From: JASHPR01 sp963778075
GTDB taxonomy: Bacteria > Actinomycetota > Actinomycetes > Streptosporangiales > Streptosporangiaceae
Assembly: GCA_963778075.1 (NCBI GenBank)
Contig: CAVZTJ010000014.1
Span: 15,256 to 79,255 of the forward strand
Length of the DNA: 64,000 bases
Direction: 5' to 3'
Within the stretch, counting starts at the first letter, position 1; each line of letters opens with the position of its first letter. The notes beneath the pieces are model-generated. The model was not told the origin of the DNA and searched no databases. It saw only the letters and a program-made list of their open reading frames with translations. The position numbers were made by a program, and so were the translations under genes. Positions 42,728-51,625 of the stretch are shown here, in pieces.

Positions 42728-43768
42728 TCACCCGGGTTCAGAGCTGACCTGGCGGACCAGCTCGATGAGCTGTGCCAGTGTGTCGAGGCGGGCGGCGTGG
42801 TCGCCGCCGAGCTTGGCCTGCAGCGAGGTGATGCCCGCGTCGCGGTACTGCCGGAGCCGTTCGGCAACCATGTCCGGCGTCCCCAGCAGGTTGGTCGCAC
42901 GCCCGATCTCTGCGGGCACCCGCGCAGCCGCGGCGTCCCGCTGCCCGGCCAGCCACAGCTCCTGGACCGCGCGAACGTCGTCGCCGAAGCCTAGCCGGGT
43001 CAGCGCGTCGTTGTAGAAGTTCTGGTCGCGGCTGCCCATCGCGCCGATCGTGAAGGCGTAACCGTCGGCGTGCCTGCGCGCCGCGGCCTCGGCAGCGTCG
43101 GCGTCCTCGGTGAACTCGACCGCAACCGGGATGACCAGGTCCAGGTCGGCCAGCCGCCGCCCGGCCCTGGCGGCGCCAGCGGACAGGCGATCGAGGAACA
43201 CGTGGGCGTGCTCCGGCATGAACATGTTGCCGATCCATCCGTCGGCCAGCTCGCCGGCGAGCTCGAGATTGCGCGGGCCGAGCGCCGCCACATAGATCGG
43301 CACCGGCGTGGGCGGCAGCGGCGACCGCAGCGCGCGGCCTGGGCCCTCCGGCAGCGGCAGCCGGTAGACCCGCCCGTCGTGCTTTAGCCGGTCGCCGCGC
43401 GCAACGGCGCGGACGATCTCGATCGTCTCGCGGGTCGCCGCCAGAGGGGACCCGAAGCGCACTCCGTGCCAGCCCTCCATCACCTGCGGGCCGCTGACGC
43501 CGATGCCGAGCAGGAACCGGCCGCCGGACAGCAGCTGCAGCGACATGGCCGACATGGCGACGAGCGCGGGCGACCGGGCGCCGAGCTGCACGATCGACGT
43601 GCCGAGCCGGATGCTGGTGGTCTGGCCGGCCAGGTAGCCGAGCTGGGTCAGCGCGTCCTGGGCCCAGGTCTCCGGCACCCACACCGAGCCCGCGCCGAGC
43701 CGCTCGGCGTCCCGCACGAACGCGGCGTCCTCGGCGGTCGAGACGACCGCGTTGAATCCGACCTGCAT
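42728..43768 (-). CDS. LLM class flavin/F420-dependent oxidoreductase
   Basis: A 346-residue luciferase-like monooxygenase-fold protein. It shows MQVGFNAVVSTAEDAAFVRD, GSVWVPETWAQDALTQLGYL, IRLGTSIVQLGARSPALVAM, the GRFLLGIGVSGPQVMEGWHG loop and VPIYVAALGPRNLELAGELA. This belongs to the F420-dependent group (TIGR03559-like). ATG 43768 has GGAGG eight bases upstream. Substrate unknown. Confidence 0.9.
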   Translation of the reverse strand: MQVGFNAVVSTAEDAAFVRDAERLGAGSVWVPETWAQDALTQLGYLAGQTTSIRLGTSIVQLGARSPALVAMSAMSLQLLSGGRFLLGIGVSGPQVMEGWHGVRFGSPLAATRETIEIVRAVARGDRLKHDGRVYRLPLPEGPGRALRSPLPPTPVPIYVAALGPRNLELAGELADGWIGNMFMPEHAHVFLDRLSAGAARAGRRLADLDLVIPVAVEFTEDADAAEAAARRHADGYAFTIGAMGSRDQNFYNDALTRLGFGDDVRAVQELWLAGQRDAAAARVPAEIGRATNLLGTPDMVAERLRQYRDAGITSLQAKLGGDHAARLDTLAQLIELVRQVSSEPG

Positions 43769-43854
43769 GCTCGCGACCTCCGGTGGCACCATGGCCTCAG
43801 CCAGCGTCGCGCCAGTGAACGCCGGCGGGCTTAACCTGTCAAGCGGGAGGACAC

Positions 43855-44382
43855 GTGGCAGATCAGCCGGAGCTCCGTTACAGCGACTGCCCGTCTACCG
43901 AGGCCGAGGTGCTGATCGCGGCGCCCGCGGCGGTTGTCTGGGCGCTGGTCTGCGACATCCAGCTGCCCGCCCGGTTCAGCAGCGAGTTCAACGGCGGCGA
44001 GTGGCTGGACGGCGCCAGCTCGCCGGCGCCCGGCGCCCGGTTCACCGGGCGCAATCATCACCCGGCGATCGGCAACTGGGAGACCACGTCCACGATCTGC
44101 GAGTTCCAGACCGAGCGGGTGCTGGGCTGGGCGGTCGGCGACCCGGACGAGCCCTCCGCCCTGTGGCGGTTCACGCTGGCGGCCGACGGCGATGGCACCG
44201 GCACCAGGCTCACCCAGTGGATGCAGATCGGGCCCGGGCCGAGCGGCATCAGCGCGGCCATCGAGGCCATGCCGGACAAGGAATCCCGGATCCTGCAACG
44301 GCGCCTCGGCGAGCACAGCGCGAACATGGCGGCCACGCTGGCCGGCATCAAGGAAGTCGCCGAAGCCCAGGGCCCGGCCTGA
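43855..44382 (+). CDS. SRPBCC family protein
   Basis: A 175-residue protein with the polyketide cyclase/START fold. Opening STEAEVLIAAPAAVVWALVC DIQLP, GTRLTQWMQIGPGPSG and the last helix AATLAGIKEVAEA are typical. It starts at GTG. It is divergent from the LLM oxidoreductase gene. Function, probably ligand binding, is unknown. Confidence 0.85.
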   Translation: MADQPELRYSDCPSTEAEVLIAAPAAVVWALVCDIQLPARFSSEFNGGEWLDGASSPAPGARFTGRNHHPAIGNWETTSTICEFQTERVLGWAVGDPDEPSALWRFTLAADGDGTGTRLTQWMQIGPGPSGISAAIEAMPDKESRILQRRLGEHSANMAATLAGIKEVAEAQGPA

Positions 44383-44425
44383 CGCCTGGCTGGCGCGCCG
44401 GGACGCTATCCGCCCTGCCAGAGCG

Positions 44426-45022
44426 CTACTGGCCCCACCGGCCTCGGTGCACGGTGTCCGATTCCGGCTTACGCCGGTCCCTCAGGTCGCGGGCCGGCTC
44501 GTCGCTGTAGCCGACCGAGATCGCCCCGATGGGATGGAACTGCGATGGGACCCCGAACGCGTCGCGGTACGAATCGATGCGGTCGATGGAAATGCCGAAG
44601 AAGCACGCGCCCAGCCCGGCATCCACCGCGGTCAGCAGCATCATCAGCGACGCCATGCCGGTGTCGATGTCCCAGTACGGCGACGGCCACCAGGCATCCG
44701 ACCGGTCGGTGAAACCCTTGTCGGGCTGGGCGTACCGGTCCAGGTAGGCGTCCTTGTTCGAGTGCGGGACGATCAGCAGCGGGGCGTCCACCCTGGCGGC
44801 GAACCAGCCCTCCGGGTCGGTCTCCGGCCGGGCCGCGTCGCGGAACCGGGCAACGTCCGCGGGCGTGTCCAGCACCAGGAAGCCCCAGCCCTGGGAGAAG
44901 CCAGCAGACGGGGCCCGCAGGGCGTTGTGGACGATCCGGTCGACCACCTCGGGAGGCACCGGCCGGCTCGTGTCGTAGCTGCGCACCATTCGCCGGTGCC
45001 GGACTACATCCTGAAATTCCAT
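44426..45022 (-). CDS. Nitroreductase family protein
   Basis: A 198-residue FMN-dependent nitroreductase: MEFQDVVRHRRMVRSYDTSR, VDRIVHNALRAPSAGFSQGW, LLTAVDAGLGACFFGISIDR and GAISVGYSDEPARDLRDRRK. The RR.VRSY and APSAGFSQ segments bind FMN phosphate. ATG 45022 is used; longer frames upstream are not protein-like. Confidence 0.92.
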   Translation of the reverse strand: MEFQDVVRHRRMVRSYDTSRPVPPEVVDRIVHNALRAPSAGFSQGWGFLVLDTPADVARFRDAARPETDPEGWFAARVDAPLLIVPHSNKDAYLDRYAQPDKGFTDRSDAWWPSPYWDIDTGMASLMMLLTAVDAGLGACFFGISIDRIDSYRDAFGVPSQFHPIGAISVGYSDEPARDLRDRRKPESDTVHRGRWGQ

Positions 45023-45084
45023 CCCAAAAACGTACCAGCGGCTATGCGAGCGACCGCTGGGTCGCGGCGAGGCCGCCAACCTGG

Positions 45085-45744
45085 CTACACAAGCGACGAC
45101 TGGGTCTCGGCGAGGCCGCCGGCGTAGAAGTGGCGGGCCGCGTCGAGCAGCTCGTCCAGCGGCGGCCACCATGGCCCGTGCTCCAGCGACCGGAGCGTGT
45201 CCAGCAACTGGCCCGCCTGGCCCGCGCTGTCCGCGACGCCGGCCACGGCGACCCGGCGCGGCCGCACCGCGCGCAGCGGGCCGAGGTACATGTCCGGACC
45301 CGCGGCGGCGTGCAGCGGAGGGGCCACGACCAGGTAGTAGTCGGGCAGCTCGAACCGCTTGTCCCGCCACGCGCCCAGCGCCTCGGCGGCGCGTTCCTCG
45401 AACCTCGCCGCCGCACCTGGGCCGCCAGGTCCGCCGGACCCGCCGGACCCGCCGGACCCGCCGGGCAGCTCCCACATAGCCCGCCATGCGGCTGCCACCT
45501 CGGCCAGCGGGTCGTCGGGCACGATCACGTACGTGGACCGCCGCCGCGCCGCCTCCCGCAAGGCCAGCGCACCCGCCTCCCAGCCGGGCCGGTGCCCGGC
45601 CGCGGCCCCATCCCCAGGCGGCTGGCCGTCAGCGTCATCGGGAGCGCGGGCCACCGAAACGTTCGGCGATTGCGTAAGCCCGGCAAGCAGCCCGTCGCCG
45701 AACTCGCCGACGACGGCAACCACGGTAGAAGACTCGCGTCGCAT
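45085..45744 (-). CDS. Hypothetical protein with Gly/Pro linker
   Basis: A 219-residue protein I do not recognise. It opens VVAVVGEFGDGLLAGLTQSP, has PTYVIVPDD-like STYVIVPDDPLAEVAAAW, a GGSGGSGGSGGPGGPG linker in the middle, and a second half RFELPDYYLVVAPPLHAAAG with PRRVAVAGVADSAGQAGQLL. The alternation of strands and helices suggests an alpha/beta domain. It has no clear operon partner. Confidence 0.6.
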   Translation of the reverse strand: MRRESSTVVAVVGEFGDGLLAGLTQSPNVSVARAPDDADGQPPGDGAAAGHRPGWEAGALALREAARRRSTYVIVPDDPLAEVAAAWRAMWELPGGSGGSGGSGGPGGPGAAARFEERAAEALGAWRDKRFELPDYYLVVAPPLHAAAGPDMYLGPLRAVRPRRVAVAGVADSAGQAGQLLDTLRSLEHGPWWPPLDELLDAARHFYAGGLAETQSSLV

Positions 45745-45769
45745 CGGCTCGATCCTAAGACCTCACCAT

Positions 45770-46132
45770 TCATGGGCTTGAGCAGCGCTGCCCGGGGAGC
45801 CGGTCGGCTACCGCGAGGTACGCCTCAGCCTCCCGGCGGTGACCAAGGCGGACCAGGAACAAGCCTGTGGAAACGCGTTCGATGAACGCCCACTGCCAGA
45901 TCGCCGCACCGTCCACCTTGAGGATCACCGGCCTGGCGTCGGCGGTGACCGCCTCGATGACGTACGCCGCGTTGCCTCCATCGAACGGACGGCCATAAAT
46001 GATTGACCAGTCCGTGGCCAAGCCGGCGAGGACGCCAGGGAGATCCTCCAGCCAGCGAGACCCAGCCGGGCCGAGGGCTCTCGCGGAGACACTCAGCCGG
46101 TGGGGCACAGCGACCGCATCCATGAGGCGCAA
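45770..46132 (-). pseudogene. Aminoglycoside phosphotransferase (APH(6)-like), internally deleted
   Basis: The N-terminus (WLEDLPGVLAGLATDWSIIY, GRPFDGGNAAYVIEAVTADA, RPVILKVDG with the ATP-binding Lys) and the C-terminus (WAFIERVSTGLFLVRLGHRR, EAEAYLAVADRL) match streptomycin-6-kinase-type enzymes. The catalytic loop and about 180 middle residues are missing, yet the frame is kept (120 residues). It cannot be an active kinase. Confidence 0.7.
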
Positions 46133-46164
46133 TTATCAGCTGCGGGCTGACGATTGGCGACGGC

Positions 46165-46518
46165 CTAATTCTTGGGCCACAGTTTCTCTAGCCGGTCTCT
46201 GTAGACGCCGTAGACGTACGGCCCCGGTTTGCGGCAGCGCTGGATGATCCGGTGGCGATTCTCTACAAACCACGCTGCCTGGTCATCGAAGCCGAGGTTG
46301 CCGTTGGTGAGGCAAAACGCTCGCACGTGGCCGTCAATCAGAGCCTGAAGCTCGGCCGGGCGTCTTCTGATCCTGTCGTCCTTCGACAGGTAAGCCCAGC
46401 CGCGTTCGCCAGCTAGTGCGATCCACTCCTGGTCGGCAACCTCCTGAGCACCCTGCTCGCCATAGATGTCGGCCAGCGTCCAAACGGTGAGCTCGACCGC
46501 TCGTAGGGCGTGCGGCAC
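46165..46518 (-). CDS. PIN-domain toxin, VapC45-like
   Basis: The protein (VPHALRAVELTVWTLADIYG, DQEWIALAGERGWAYLSKDD with the central acidic residues, YVYGVYRDRLEKLWPKN) matches PIN ribonucleases of the VapC45 group. The GTG start used here loses the first catalytic Asp, which lies just upstream in frame in FLIDRSLGRVT (46519-46551). No ATG, GTG or TTG precedes that segment, so either a rare start (CTG/ATT) or a frame error must exist. It follows the DUF433 antitoxin directly. PIN toxins cut RNA. Confidence 0.75.
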   Translation of the reverse strand: MPHALRAVELTVWTLADIYGEQGAQEVADQEWIALAGERGWAYLSKDDRIRRRPAELQALIDGHVRAFCLTNGNLGFDDQAAWFVENRHRIIQRCRKPGPYVYGVYRDRLEKLWPKN

Positions 46519-46552
46519 CGTTACTCGGCCAAGGCTGCGGTCAATAAGAAAC

Positions 46553-47230
46553 TCAGGCGGCGCGGCGTGGTCTCGTCGCCGACCGGATGACCGCCTCGAC
46601 TTCTCCAGGTTTCACTCCGAACTCCGCAGCGATCCGCTGGTAGCCCTCGCCAGCCCAGAAGGCGTCGAGGATGTCACCAATCCGTACCTTGTCCCGTGCC
46701 AGGACCGGCTGGCCGAAGGCGAAGCGGGGGTCGATGATGACATCTGCTCCGTGATAGGTCCTGAGGGTCAGGCTCGTCGCGTGGACATGAGGCGGCTCCC
46801 AGTGCACGAACTTTAGGTAACTCTCGATCACTTCGCTGATCACGCCCTGCCCGTCGCGAGCGCGCTCCCATCGCGGATTCTCGAAAGACGATTCCATGTC
46901 GATGAGCAGGTTCACACCATCCGTCGCGACCCGCCGCGTTGCGAGCGCATACTCATCCTTGGCGATCCGACGGATGCGGCTAACCGACTTTCTCAGTTCA
47001 CCGGGGGTAAGGCCGAGTTCACGGAATCCGCGAAGCATATGAGCTTCGACCATCGCCACGAACGGCAGCGATGCCGCACGGGGAGACTCTGGCTGCAGGC
47101 GGTGCACGAGCGGCGCGGGACCGGCCTCGCGGCGCGTCCAGTCTTGCAAAGTCGAACGGGCCAGCCCGAGATGGCGAGCCGCCTCATCGATCGTGAAAAG
47201 CGGAACGCTGAAACGAATGTCCGTGTCCAC
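46553..47230 (-). CDS. DUF433-domain antitoxin with MerR-like HTH, VapB45-like
   Basis: A 225-residue protein. The N-terminal HTH reads FTIDEAARHLGLARSTLQDW; the middle has YLKFVHWEPPHVHATSLTLR; the C-terminal DUF433 domain has DVIIDPRFAFGQPVLARDKV and DILDAFWAGEGYQRIAAEFG then VKPGEVEAVIRSA. The size and layout match Mycobacterium tuberculosis VapB45 (Rv2018), upstream of VapC45. It likely binds the toxin and its own promoter. Confidence 0.85.
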   Translation of the reverse strand: MDTDIRFSVPLFTIDEAARHLGLARSTLQDWTRREAGPAPLVHRLQPESPRAASLPFVAMVEAHMLRGFRELGLTPGELRKSVSRIRRIAKDEYALATRRVATDGVNLLIDMESSFENPRWERARDGQGVISEVIESYLKFVHWEPPHVHATSLTLRTYHGADVIIDPRFAFGQPVLARDKVRIGDILDAFWAGEGYQRIAAEFGVKPGEVEAVIRSATRPRRAA

Positions 47231-47421
47231 AGCGGCCCCTCCTCACCCGGCACTACCCTAACGTCCCAGCCCCTTCTTGCCCTGCAATGAGACCCGGAAC
47301 GCAGATCCAGCCGCACAATCGTCACAATATCCGGCGGATCGGTCAAAACGGCGTTAGTCCGTGTCCTCCTTAGGGCCGACCCGCGCTCACGAGACGGGCA
47401 TCGCCAGCGCGGGCCGGGATC

Positions 47422-47856
47422 TTACGGATCGTCTGGGGTGATCATCACCCAGGTCGACTTGCCGCCTTCGGCCGTGCGGTAGCAGCCCCAGTCTTTCCCC
47501 AGCGCGGCGACCAGCATCAGGCCGCGGCCGTTCTCCTGGTCTGCGGCAACGTCTTTGAGGACCGGCATCTGGTCGCTGGCGTCCCAGACGTGAATGACCA
47601 GGCAGGTGCCGTCCGAGATGATCCAGAGCCGGACCACGGGCACGGTGGCCAGGTTCGCCCTGGCAGGCAGACGCTGTGCTGCCTGCAGCCCGTTCGTGAC
47701 CAGTTCGCTGGTGAGCAATGCGGCCGTGTCGGCTAAATCGGCCAGGCCCCACTCATGAGCCACCGCCCGCACATGCCCCCGAGCGACACCCGGCGCGGTC
47801 GGCTGAGCCGCGAGCTCTAACCGCGTCTGCAACGGCCACGGCGCCGGAGGTGCCAT
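47422..47856 (-). CDS. ATP-binding protein, anti-sigma regulatory factor-like (HATPase_c)
   Basis: A 144-residue single-domain ATPase: TAALLTSELVTNGLQAAQRL (N box with Asn), VIHVWDASDQMPVLKDVAAD (G1 box DxSxxMP) and ENGRGLMLVAALGKDWGCYR (G2). Such proteins are SpoIIAB/RsbW-like and accompany XRE-DUF397 gene pairs in streptomycetes. It is divergent from the XRE gene. A GTG one codon upstream is an alternative start. Confidence 0.88.
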   Translation of the reverse strand: MAPPAPWPLQTRLELAAQPTAPGVARGHVRAVAHEWGLADLADTAALLTSELVTNGLQAAQRLPARANLATVPVVRLWIISDGTCLVIHVWDASDQMPVLKDVAADQENGRGLMLVAALGKDWGCYRTAEGGKSTWVMITPDDP

Positions 47857-48013
47857 CACGCTTCCCAAAGGAGCCACCTGAACATTTGCGAACGGTTGGA
47901 AACGGCTGAACGCTCGCGTTCCTCGTGCTTTAAGCGTCGCGTGGTCGCCGTATGCTGCGCTATAGGTAATCGCCGATGCGCTGGGCAGAGACAGCAATGC
48001 GAAGGGGCAGGGA

Positions 48014-48868
48014 ATGATGCCAGCCAAATTGGAAGGGCGGGAGAATGAGGCTGACGGCCCGGCGAACGGGCTGGAAGCTTTTGCGCTGGAGCTGAAGGCC
48101 CAGCGGGAAGCGGCCGGGCTGACGCAAGAACAGTTAGCCAAGCTGATGGGCTACTCTGCGTCCGTCATCGCCAAGCTGGAGACCTGCCGGACTGTCCCCT
48201 CACCACAGCACGCCGACAGGGCCGATGAGGCATTGCAGATGCCAGGCACCTTTCGCCGTCTGCGCAAAGCCACGATCAACGGCACCTATGAGCCGTGGTT
48301 TCAGCCCTATCTTGATATCGAGGAACGCGCGACGGTGCTTCGCTCCTGGCAGCCGCTCGTTGTTGATGGACTACTTCAGACTGAGGCGTACGCCCGTGGC
48401 GTTCTGCGCGGCGCTCGTCCAACAGACAGTGACGCCATGATCGAGCAGCTAGTCACGGCGCGGATGTCCCGGCAGGAGATCTGGGATCGGAAAGACCCGG
48501 AACCGCCCGTCCTCTCGGTGATCTTGGCGGAGAGCGTGTTACGGCAACGCGTCGGCGATGCCCAGGTGATGCAGGAGCAACTCGGCCGCCTGGTTGGGAC
48601 TGCGGAAAATCCGCGAATTACTGTCCAGATAATGCCGTCGTTGGCCAACGCACACCCGGGCCTGCTCGGCCCGTTTGTGGTGGCCAGTTTCGAGAACAGT
48701 CCTGATGCTGCTTACCTGGACAATGCGCTCGACGGGCAGGTTACCGAGCGGCGCGCGCAGGTTGCCCAGGTCGCGCTGCTGTATGAAACACTGCGTAGTG
48801 AGGCGCTTTCGCCCGGAGCGTCTACAGAGCTGATCATGAAAGTGGCTGATGAAACATGGCGGATGTGA
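48014..48868 (+). CDS. XRE family regulator with DUF5753 (WhiJ-like)
   Basis: A 284-residue protein with HTH LELKAQREAAGLTQEQLAKL then MGYSASVIAKLETCRTVPSP, and a C-terminal DUF5753 domain (LRSWQPLVVDGLLQTEAYAR, AESVLRQRVGDAQVMQEQLG, ITVQIMPSLANAHPGLLGPF). It belongs to the WhiJ/Scr1-type family encoded before DUF397 proteins. These modulate development or act as toxin-antitoxin-like units in streptomycetes. Confidence 0.92.
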   Translation: MMPAKLEGRENEADGPANGLEAFALELKAQREAAGLTQEQLAKLMGYSASVIAKLETCRTVPSPQHADRADEALQMPGTFRRLRKATINGTYEPWFQPYLDIEERATVLRSWQPLVVDGLLQTEAYARGVLRGARPTDSDAMIEQLVTARMSRQEIWDRKDPEPPVLSVILAESVLRQRVGDAQVMQEQLGRLVGTAENPRITVQIMPSLANAHPGLLGPFVVASFENSPDAAYLDNALDGQVTERRAQVAQVALLYETLRSEALSPGASTELIMKVADETWRM

Positions 48869-49059
48869 CACGCGCCGTGTGGCGTAAGTCGTCCTATAGC
48901 AGCGGTAACGGCGGTCAGTGCGTCGAGGTCGCGCGCAATCTGCCCGACGTCGTTGCGGTACGTGACAGCAAAAACTCTGAGGGACCAGCGCTGGTGTTCA
49001 CGCCGCAGGAGTGGCGCGCGTTCCTTGACGGCGTTCGCGCTGACGAGTTCAGCCTCTAG
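48856..49059 (+). CDS. DUF397 small protein
   Basis: A 67-residue DUF397 protein: WRKSSYSSGNGGQCVEVARN, VAVRDSKNSEGPALVFTPQE, WRAFLDGVRADEF. The start overlaps the XRE gene end by 13 bp, so they are coupled. DUF397 partners bind or antagonise the XRE-DUF5753 protein. Confidence 0.93.
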   Translation: MADVTRAVWRKSSYSSGNGGQCVEVARNLPDVVAVRDSKNSEGPALVFTPQEWRAFLDGVRADEFSL

Positions 49060-49152
49060 AGCCAACCGACAAGCCCGCTCCGGCCAGCGCTTGCTCCGGG
49101 ACGGGCTTGATCTTTTCGCGTGTCTCTGGTCGACAGCGGGCCGAAGAATCGG

Positions 49153-49839
49153 TCACCGTGGCTTTTCCCAGAGGAGCGTGTACCGGAAGAACAGCCGCCG
49201 TCGGACCGTGCTGCCTGGGAGGTGTGCTCTGGCAGCTTTCGTGATCTCGGCGAAGGTGGTAGTGGGGTCCATCATGGGCACGGCCGGCTGCGCGTCCGGG
49301 GTGCGCTCCGGCGGGCGGACGGCCTGGGGATGCTTGATCATCCCTATGACCGGGTTCGCGGCAGCCGAGACCACGTCGAATGCCAGATCGGCCAGCGAAT
49401 CCGGGCGAGCAATGCCGACGACCAGCAGACGGCCGCCCGGCGCCACGAGCCGCGGGATCCGGGCCAGGGCGTCGTCCAGGTCGAGATGGTGCAGCACGGC
49501 CACCATGGTGATCAGGTCAGCCCCGCCATCGCCGGCCGTCGAACTAAGGTCAGCGAAGTCGCATCGCTGGATGCTCACCTGCGGAACGCCGCGCAGACGC
49601 GCGCTCGCCGCTGCCGCCATCCCTTCATTGCGGTCGATCCCGGTGACGTGCGCGAATTGCTTGGCCAGCTTCCCGGCGAGCACGCCTTTCCCGCAGCCGA
49701 CGTCCACCGCAACGTTGCGCCGGGCTGGCAGGTTGCGCAGAATCCAGCCGTGGAAGTGCTCATTGTGGTTCCAGGGGTGACGGGCATTGATCTTGGCCAG
49801 TGCCTGGTGGCCAGGGCCCGGGAGGTCCCTGATATCCAT
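49153..49839 (-). CDS. Class I SAM-dependent methyltransferase
   Basis: A 228-residue methyltransferase: VAVDVGCGKGVLAGKLA is motif I, VTGIDRNEGMAAAA motif II, ADLITMVAVLHHLDLDDALA motif IV and VAPGGRLLVVGIARPDS the next. The C-terminal half has RRRLFFRYTLLWEKP. Substrate unknown. It lies between DUF397 and tatC. Confidence 0.92.
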   Translation of the reverse strand: MDIRDLPGPGHQALAKINARHPWNHNEHFHGWILRNLPARRNVAVDVGCGKGVLAGKLAKQFAHVTGIDRNEGMAAAASARLRGVPQVSIQRCDFADLSSTAGDGGADLITMVAVLHHLDLDDALARIPRLVAPGGRLLVVGIARPDSLADLAFDVVSAAANPVIGMIKHPQAVRPPERTPDAQPAVPMMDPTTTFAEITKAARAHLPGSTVRRRLFFRYTLLWEKPR

Positions 49840-49881
49840 GCCAAGCAGCCTGCCACGGGGTCAGTCGTCCGGGCCTGGCGA

Positions 49882-50778
49882 TCACCTCAAGCTAGCTTCG
49901 TCCTGGGGCTCCGCGTCGAAGTCAAGCGGCGACGGCTCGTCGTCGGCCAGCCCGGCGTACATCGACGGGCGGTTCGCCCGGCGCCGGTCGTTGGCCCAGA
50001 TGAGGATCTCGGCTATCTCGATCAGCACCACGCACGGCACCGCGAGCAACAGCATGGTGAGCGGGTCCGGGCTGGGCGACGCGATGCCGGCGAACACGAA
50101 CACCGAGAAGATCATGATCCGGCGCCATTTCCGGAGCCGCTCGTGCGTGAGGATGCCGGCCAGGTTCAGCATGACCAGGGCCAACGGCAGCTCGAACGCC
50201 AGCCCGAATCCGAGCAGCATGGCCTGGAAGTAGCTGAGGTAGTTGGAGATGGTCGGGTAGACGGCTATGCCGCTCGGGGCCAGCGCGAGGAGATAGCGCA
50301 GGCCCCGGCTCATCACGAGGTACGCGAGCGTGGCGCCGACCAGGAACAGCGGTGCCGCGGTGAACGCGAAGGCGTAGGTCCACCGCTTTTCGCGGCGGTA
50401 AAGCCCAGGCGCGATAAACGCCCATAGCTGGTACAGCCAGACCGGGCAGCTGATGATCAGGCCGAAGTAGAACGCGACCTGCACCCGGATCATGAACGGA
50501 TCGAGGACACCAATGACGATCAGCTTGGCGTGATCAGAGTGCTCGGCTTGCAGGAACGGGTGCTCGATGAATCTCCAGAGATGGCCGTAGACCTGCGGGA
50601 TCAGCCCGACGGCCGTGCCCACCAGGATCGCCGCGATGGCCTTGAGCAGCCTGTTCCGCAGCTCGCGGAGGTGCTCCATGAGCGGCATCCGGCCGCCGGG
50701 ACTGTCCTGCCGCTGCGACGCCGCGACGCGGGCGCCGAGCACGCGGGCACCCATCACGGTGTCACCAAGCTTTGCCAT
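49882..50778 (-). CDS. tatC: Sec-independent protein translocase TatC
   Basis: A 298-residue membrane protein with six helices. MPLMEHLRELRNRLLKAIAA carries the conserved HLxELRxR motif; PFMIRVQVAFYFGLIISCPV, GLYRREKR and SYFQAMLLGFGLAFELPLAL follow, then ASPSPDPLTMLLLAVPCVVL. It recognises twin-arginine signals. N-terminal residues before MPLMEHL may be longer than needed; an alternative start is 50688. It follows tatA, 6 bp apart. Confidence 0.95.
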   Translation of the reverse strand: MAKLGDTVMGARVLGARVAASQRQDSPGGRMPLMEHLRELRNRLLKAIAAILVGTAVGLIPQVYGHLWRFIEHPFLQAEHSDHAKLIVIGVLDPFMIRVQVAFYFGLIISCPVWLYQLWAFIAPGLYRREKRWTYAFAFTAAPLFLVGATLAYLVMSRGLRYLLALAPSGIAVYPTISNYLSYFQAMLLGFGLAFELPLALVMLNLAGILTHERLRKWRRIMIFSVFVFAGIASPSPDPLTMLLLAVPCVVLIEIAEILIWANDRRRANRPSMYAGLADDEPSPLDFDAEPQDEASLR

Positions 50779-50784
50779 GGCCGG

Positions 50785-51129
50785 CTACCCGACCGGCTCA
50801 GCTGTGCTGGTGTGTCTGGGTGTGTCCGCCATCCAATGACCGTCGACGGTCACCGGCTGGCCTGCAGGCTGCTGCTGAAGGTGACGGATCTGCTGCTGCA
50901 GTTGGTCGATCTGCTGCTGCGGCGACGGCAGGACCGGGGCAGGCCGCGGTGTCTCCGCCGTCTCGTGATCGTGATCACCGTGCAGATCCTGCACCTCGGT
51001 CTTGAGGATTCGCATGGACCGACCGAGCGACCGGGCCGCGTCCGGCAGCTTTCTGCTGCCGAAAAGTATGATCAACACCGCCGCGACGATGAGCAGCTTC
51101 CATGGGCTGTCAAATAGGTCACCTAGCAT
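50785..51129 (-). CDS. tatA: Sec-independent translocase TatA/E
   Basis: A 114-residue protein: N-terminal helix LLIVAAVLIILFGSRKLPDA with the FG hinge, amphipathic helix ARSLGRSMRILKTEVQDLH, then a Gln-rich PQQQIDQLQQQIRHLQQQ coiled-coil-like stretch. It forms the Tat pore. Direct pairing with tatC and Tat substrates suggests a dedicated locus. A second tatA may exist elsewhere in the genome. Confidence 0.93.
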   Translation of the reverse strand: MLGDLFDSPWKLLIVAAVLIILFGSRKLPDAARSLGRSMRILKTEVQDLHGDHDHETAETPRPAPVLPSPQQQIDQLQQQIRHLQQQPAGQPVTVDGHWMADTPRHTSTAEPVG

Positions 51130-51131
51130 GT

Positions 51132-51513
51132 TCAGTCCCTTCCAGAGCAGGTAGACGCGTCCCCCGCGCCCTGGCCGCCGCCAGGCCCGGAGCTGTCCGG
51201 CCAGTGGTACGAGGTCACCTGCCCGCCGCTGATGGTGATCACGGCGGCGGGGGTGGCGTCGTCACGCCAGAGGGTGTAGTCGCCCGCGGGCACGCCGGGG
51301 TAGACGGCCGCGTAGCTGGTGCCGGCGCTGGTGTTGCGCTCCCGGACGAGGGAGTGGGTGCGGTGCGCGGCGGGGGCGCCGCTGATCGGGCTGATCTCGA
51401 TTTCCTGGCCGGCCAGGTCGGCGGGCGTGTGCAGGACGAGGGCTCCGGTGCCGGCGCCCACCTCTAGCACGACGCTGCCGGCACCGAGACGGACCGGGAA
51501 TGGATTCGGTCAT
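51132..51513 (-). pseudogene. Small hypothetical protein of the Tat locus, frameshift near start
   Basis: The likely N-terminus MTESIP lies in one frame and the rest (VRLGAGSVVLEVGAGTGALV, LHTPADLAGQEIEISPISGA, YAAVYPGVPAGDYTLWRDDA, VITISGGQVTSYHWPDSS) in another. The switch is at ATTCCCGG near 51497, where one extra C would explain it. The sequence reads like a small beta-rich carbohydrate/prealbumin-like domain. Function unknown. It ends 2 bp before tatA. If the GTG at 51470 is used instead, a 112-residue protein results. Confidence 0.6.
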
Positions 51514-51625
51514 TGCTTGGCGCTCCTATGTTTCTGGCACCCGCGCGGGATGCGGTTGGTGCTGACCGGGCCGGGCGCTGACCGCTGCGTGATCGCTGCG
51601 GTCAGCGACCGGCTCGGTTCGCTGG

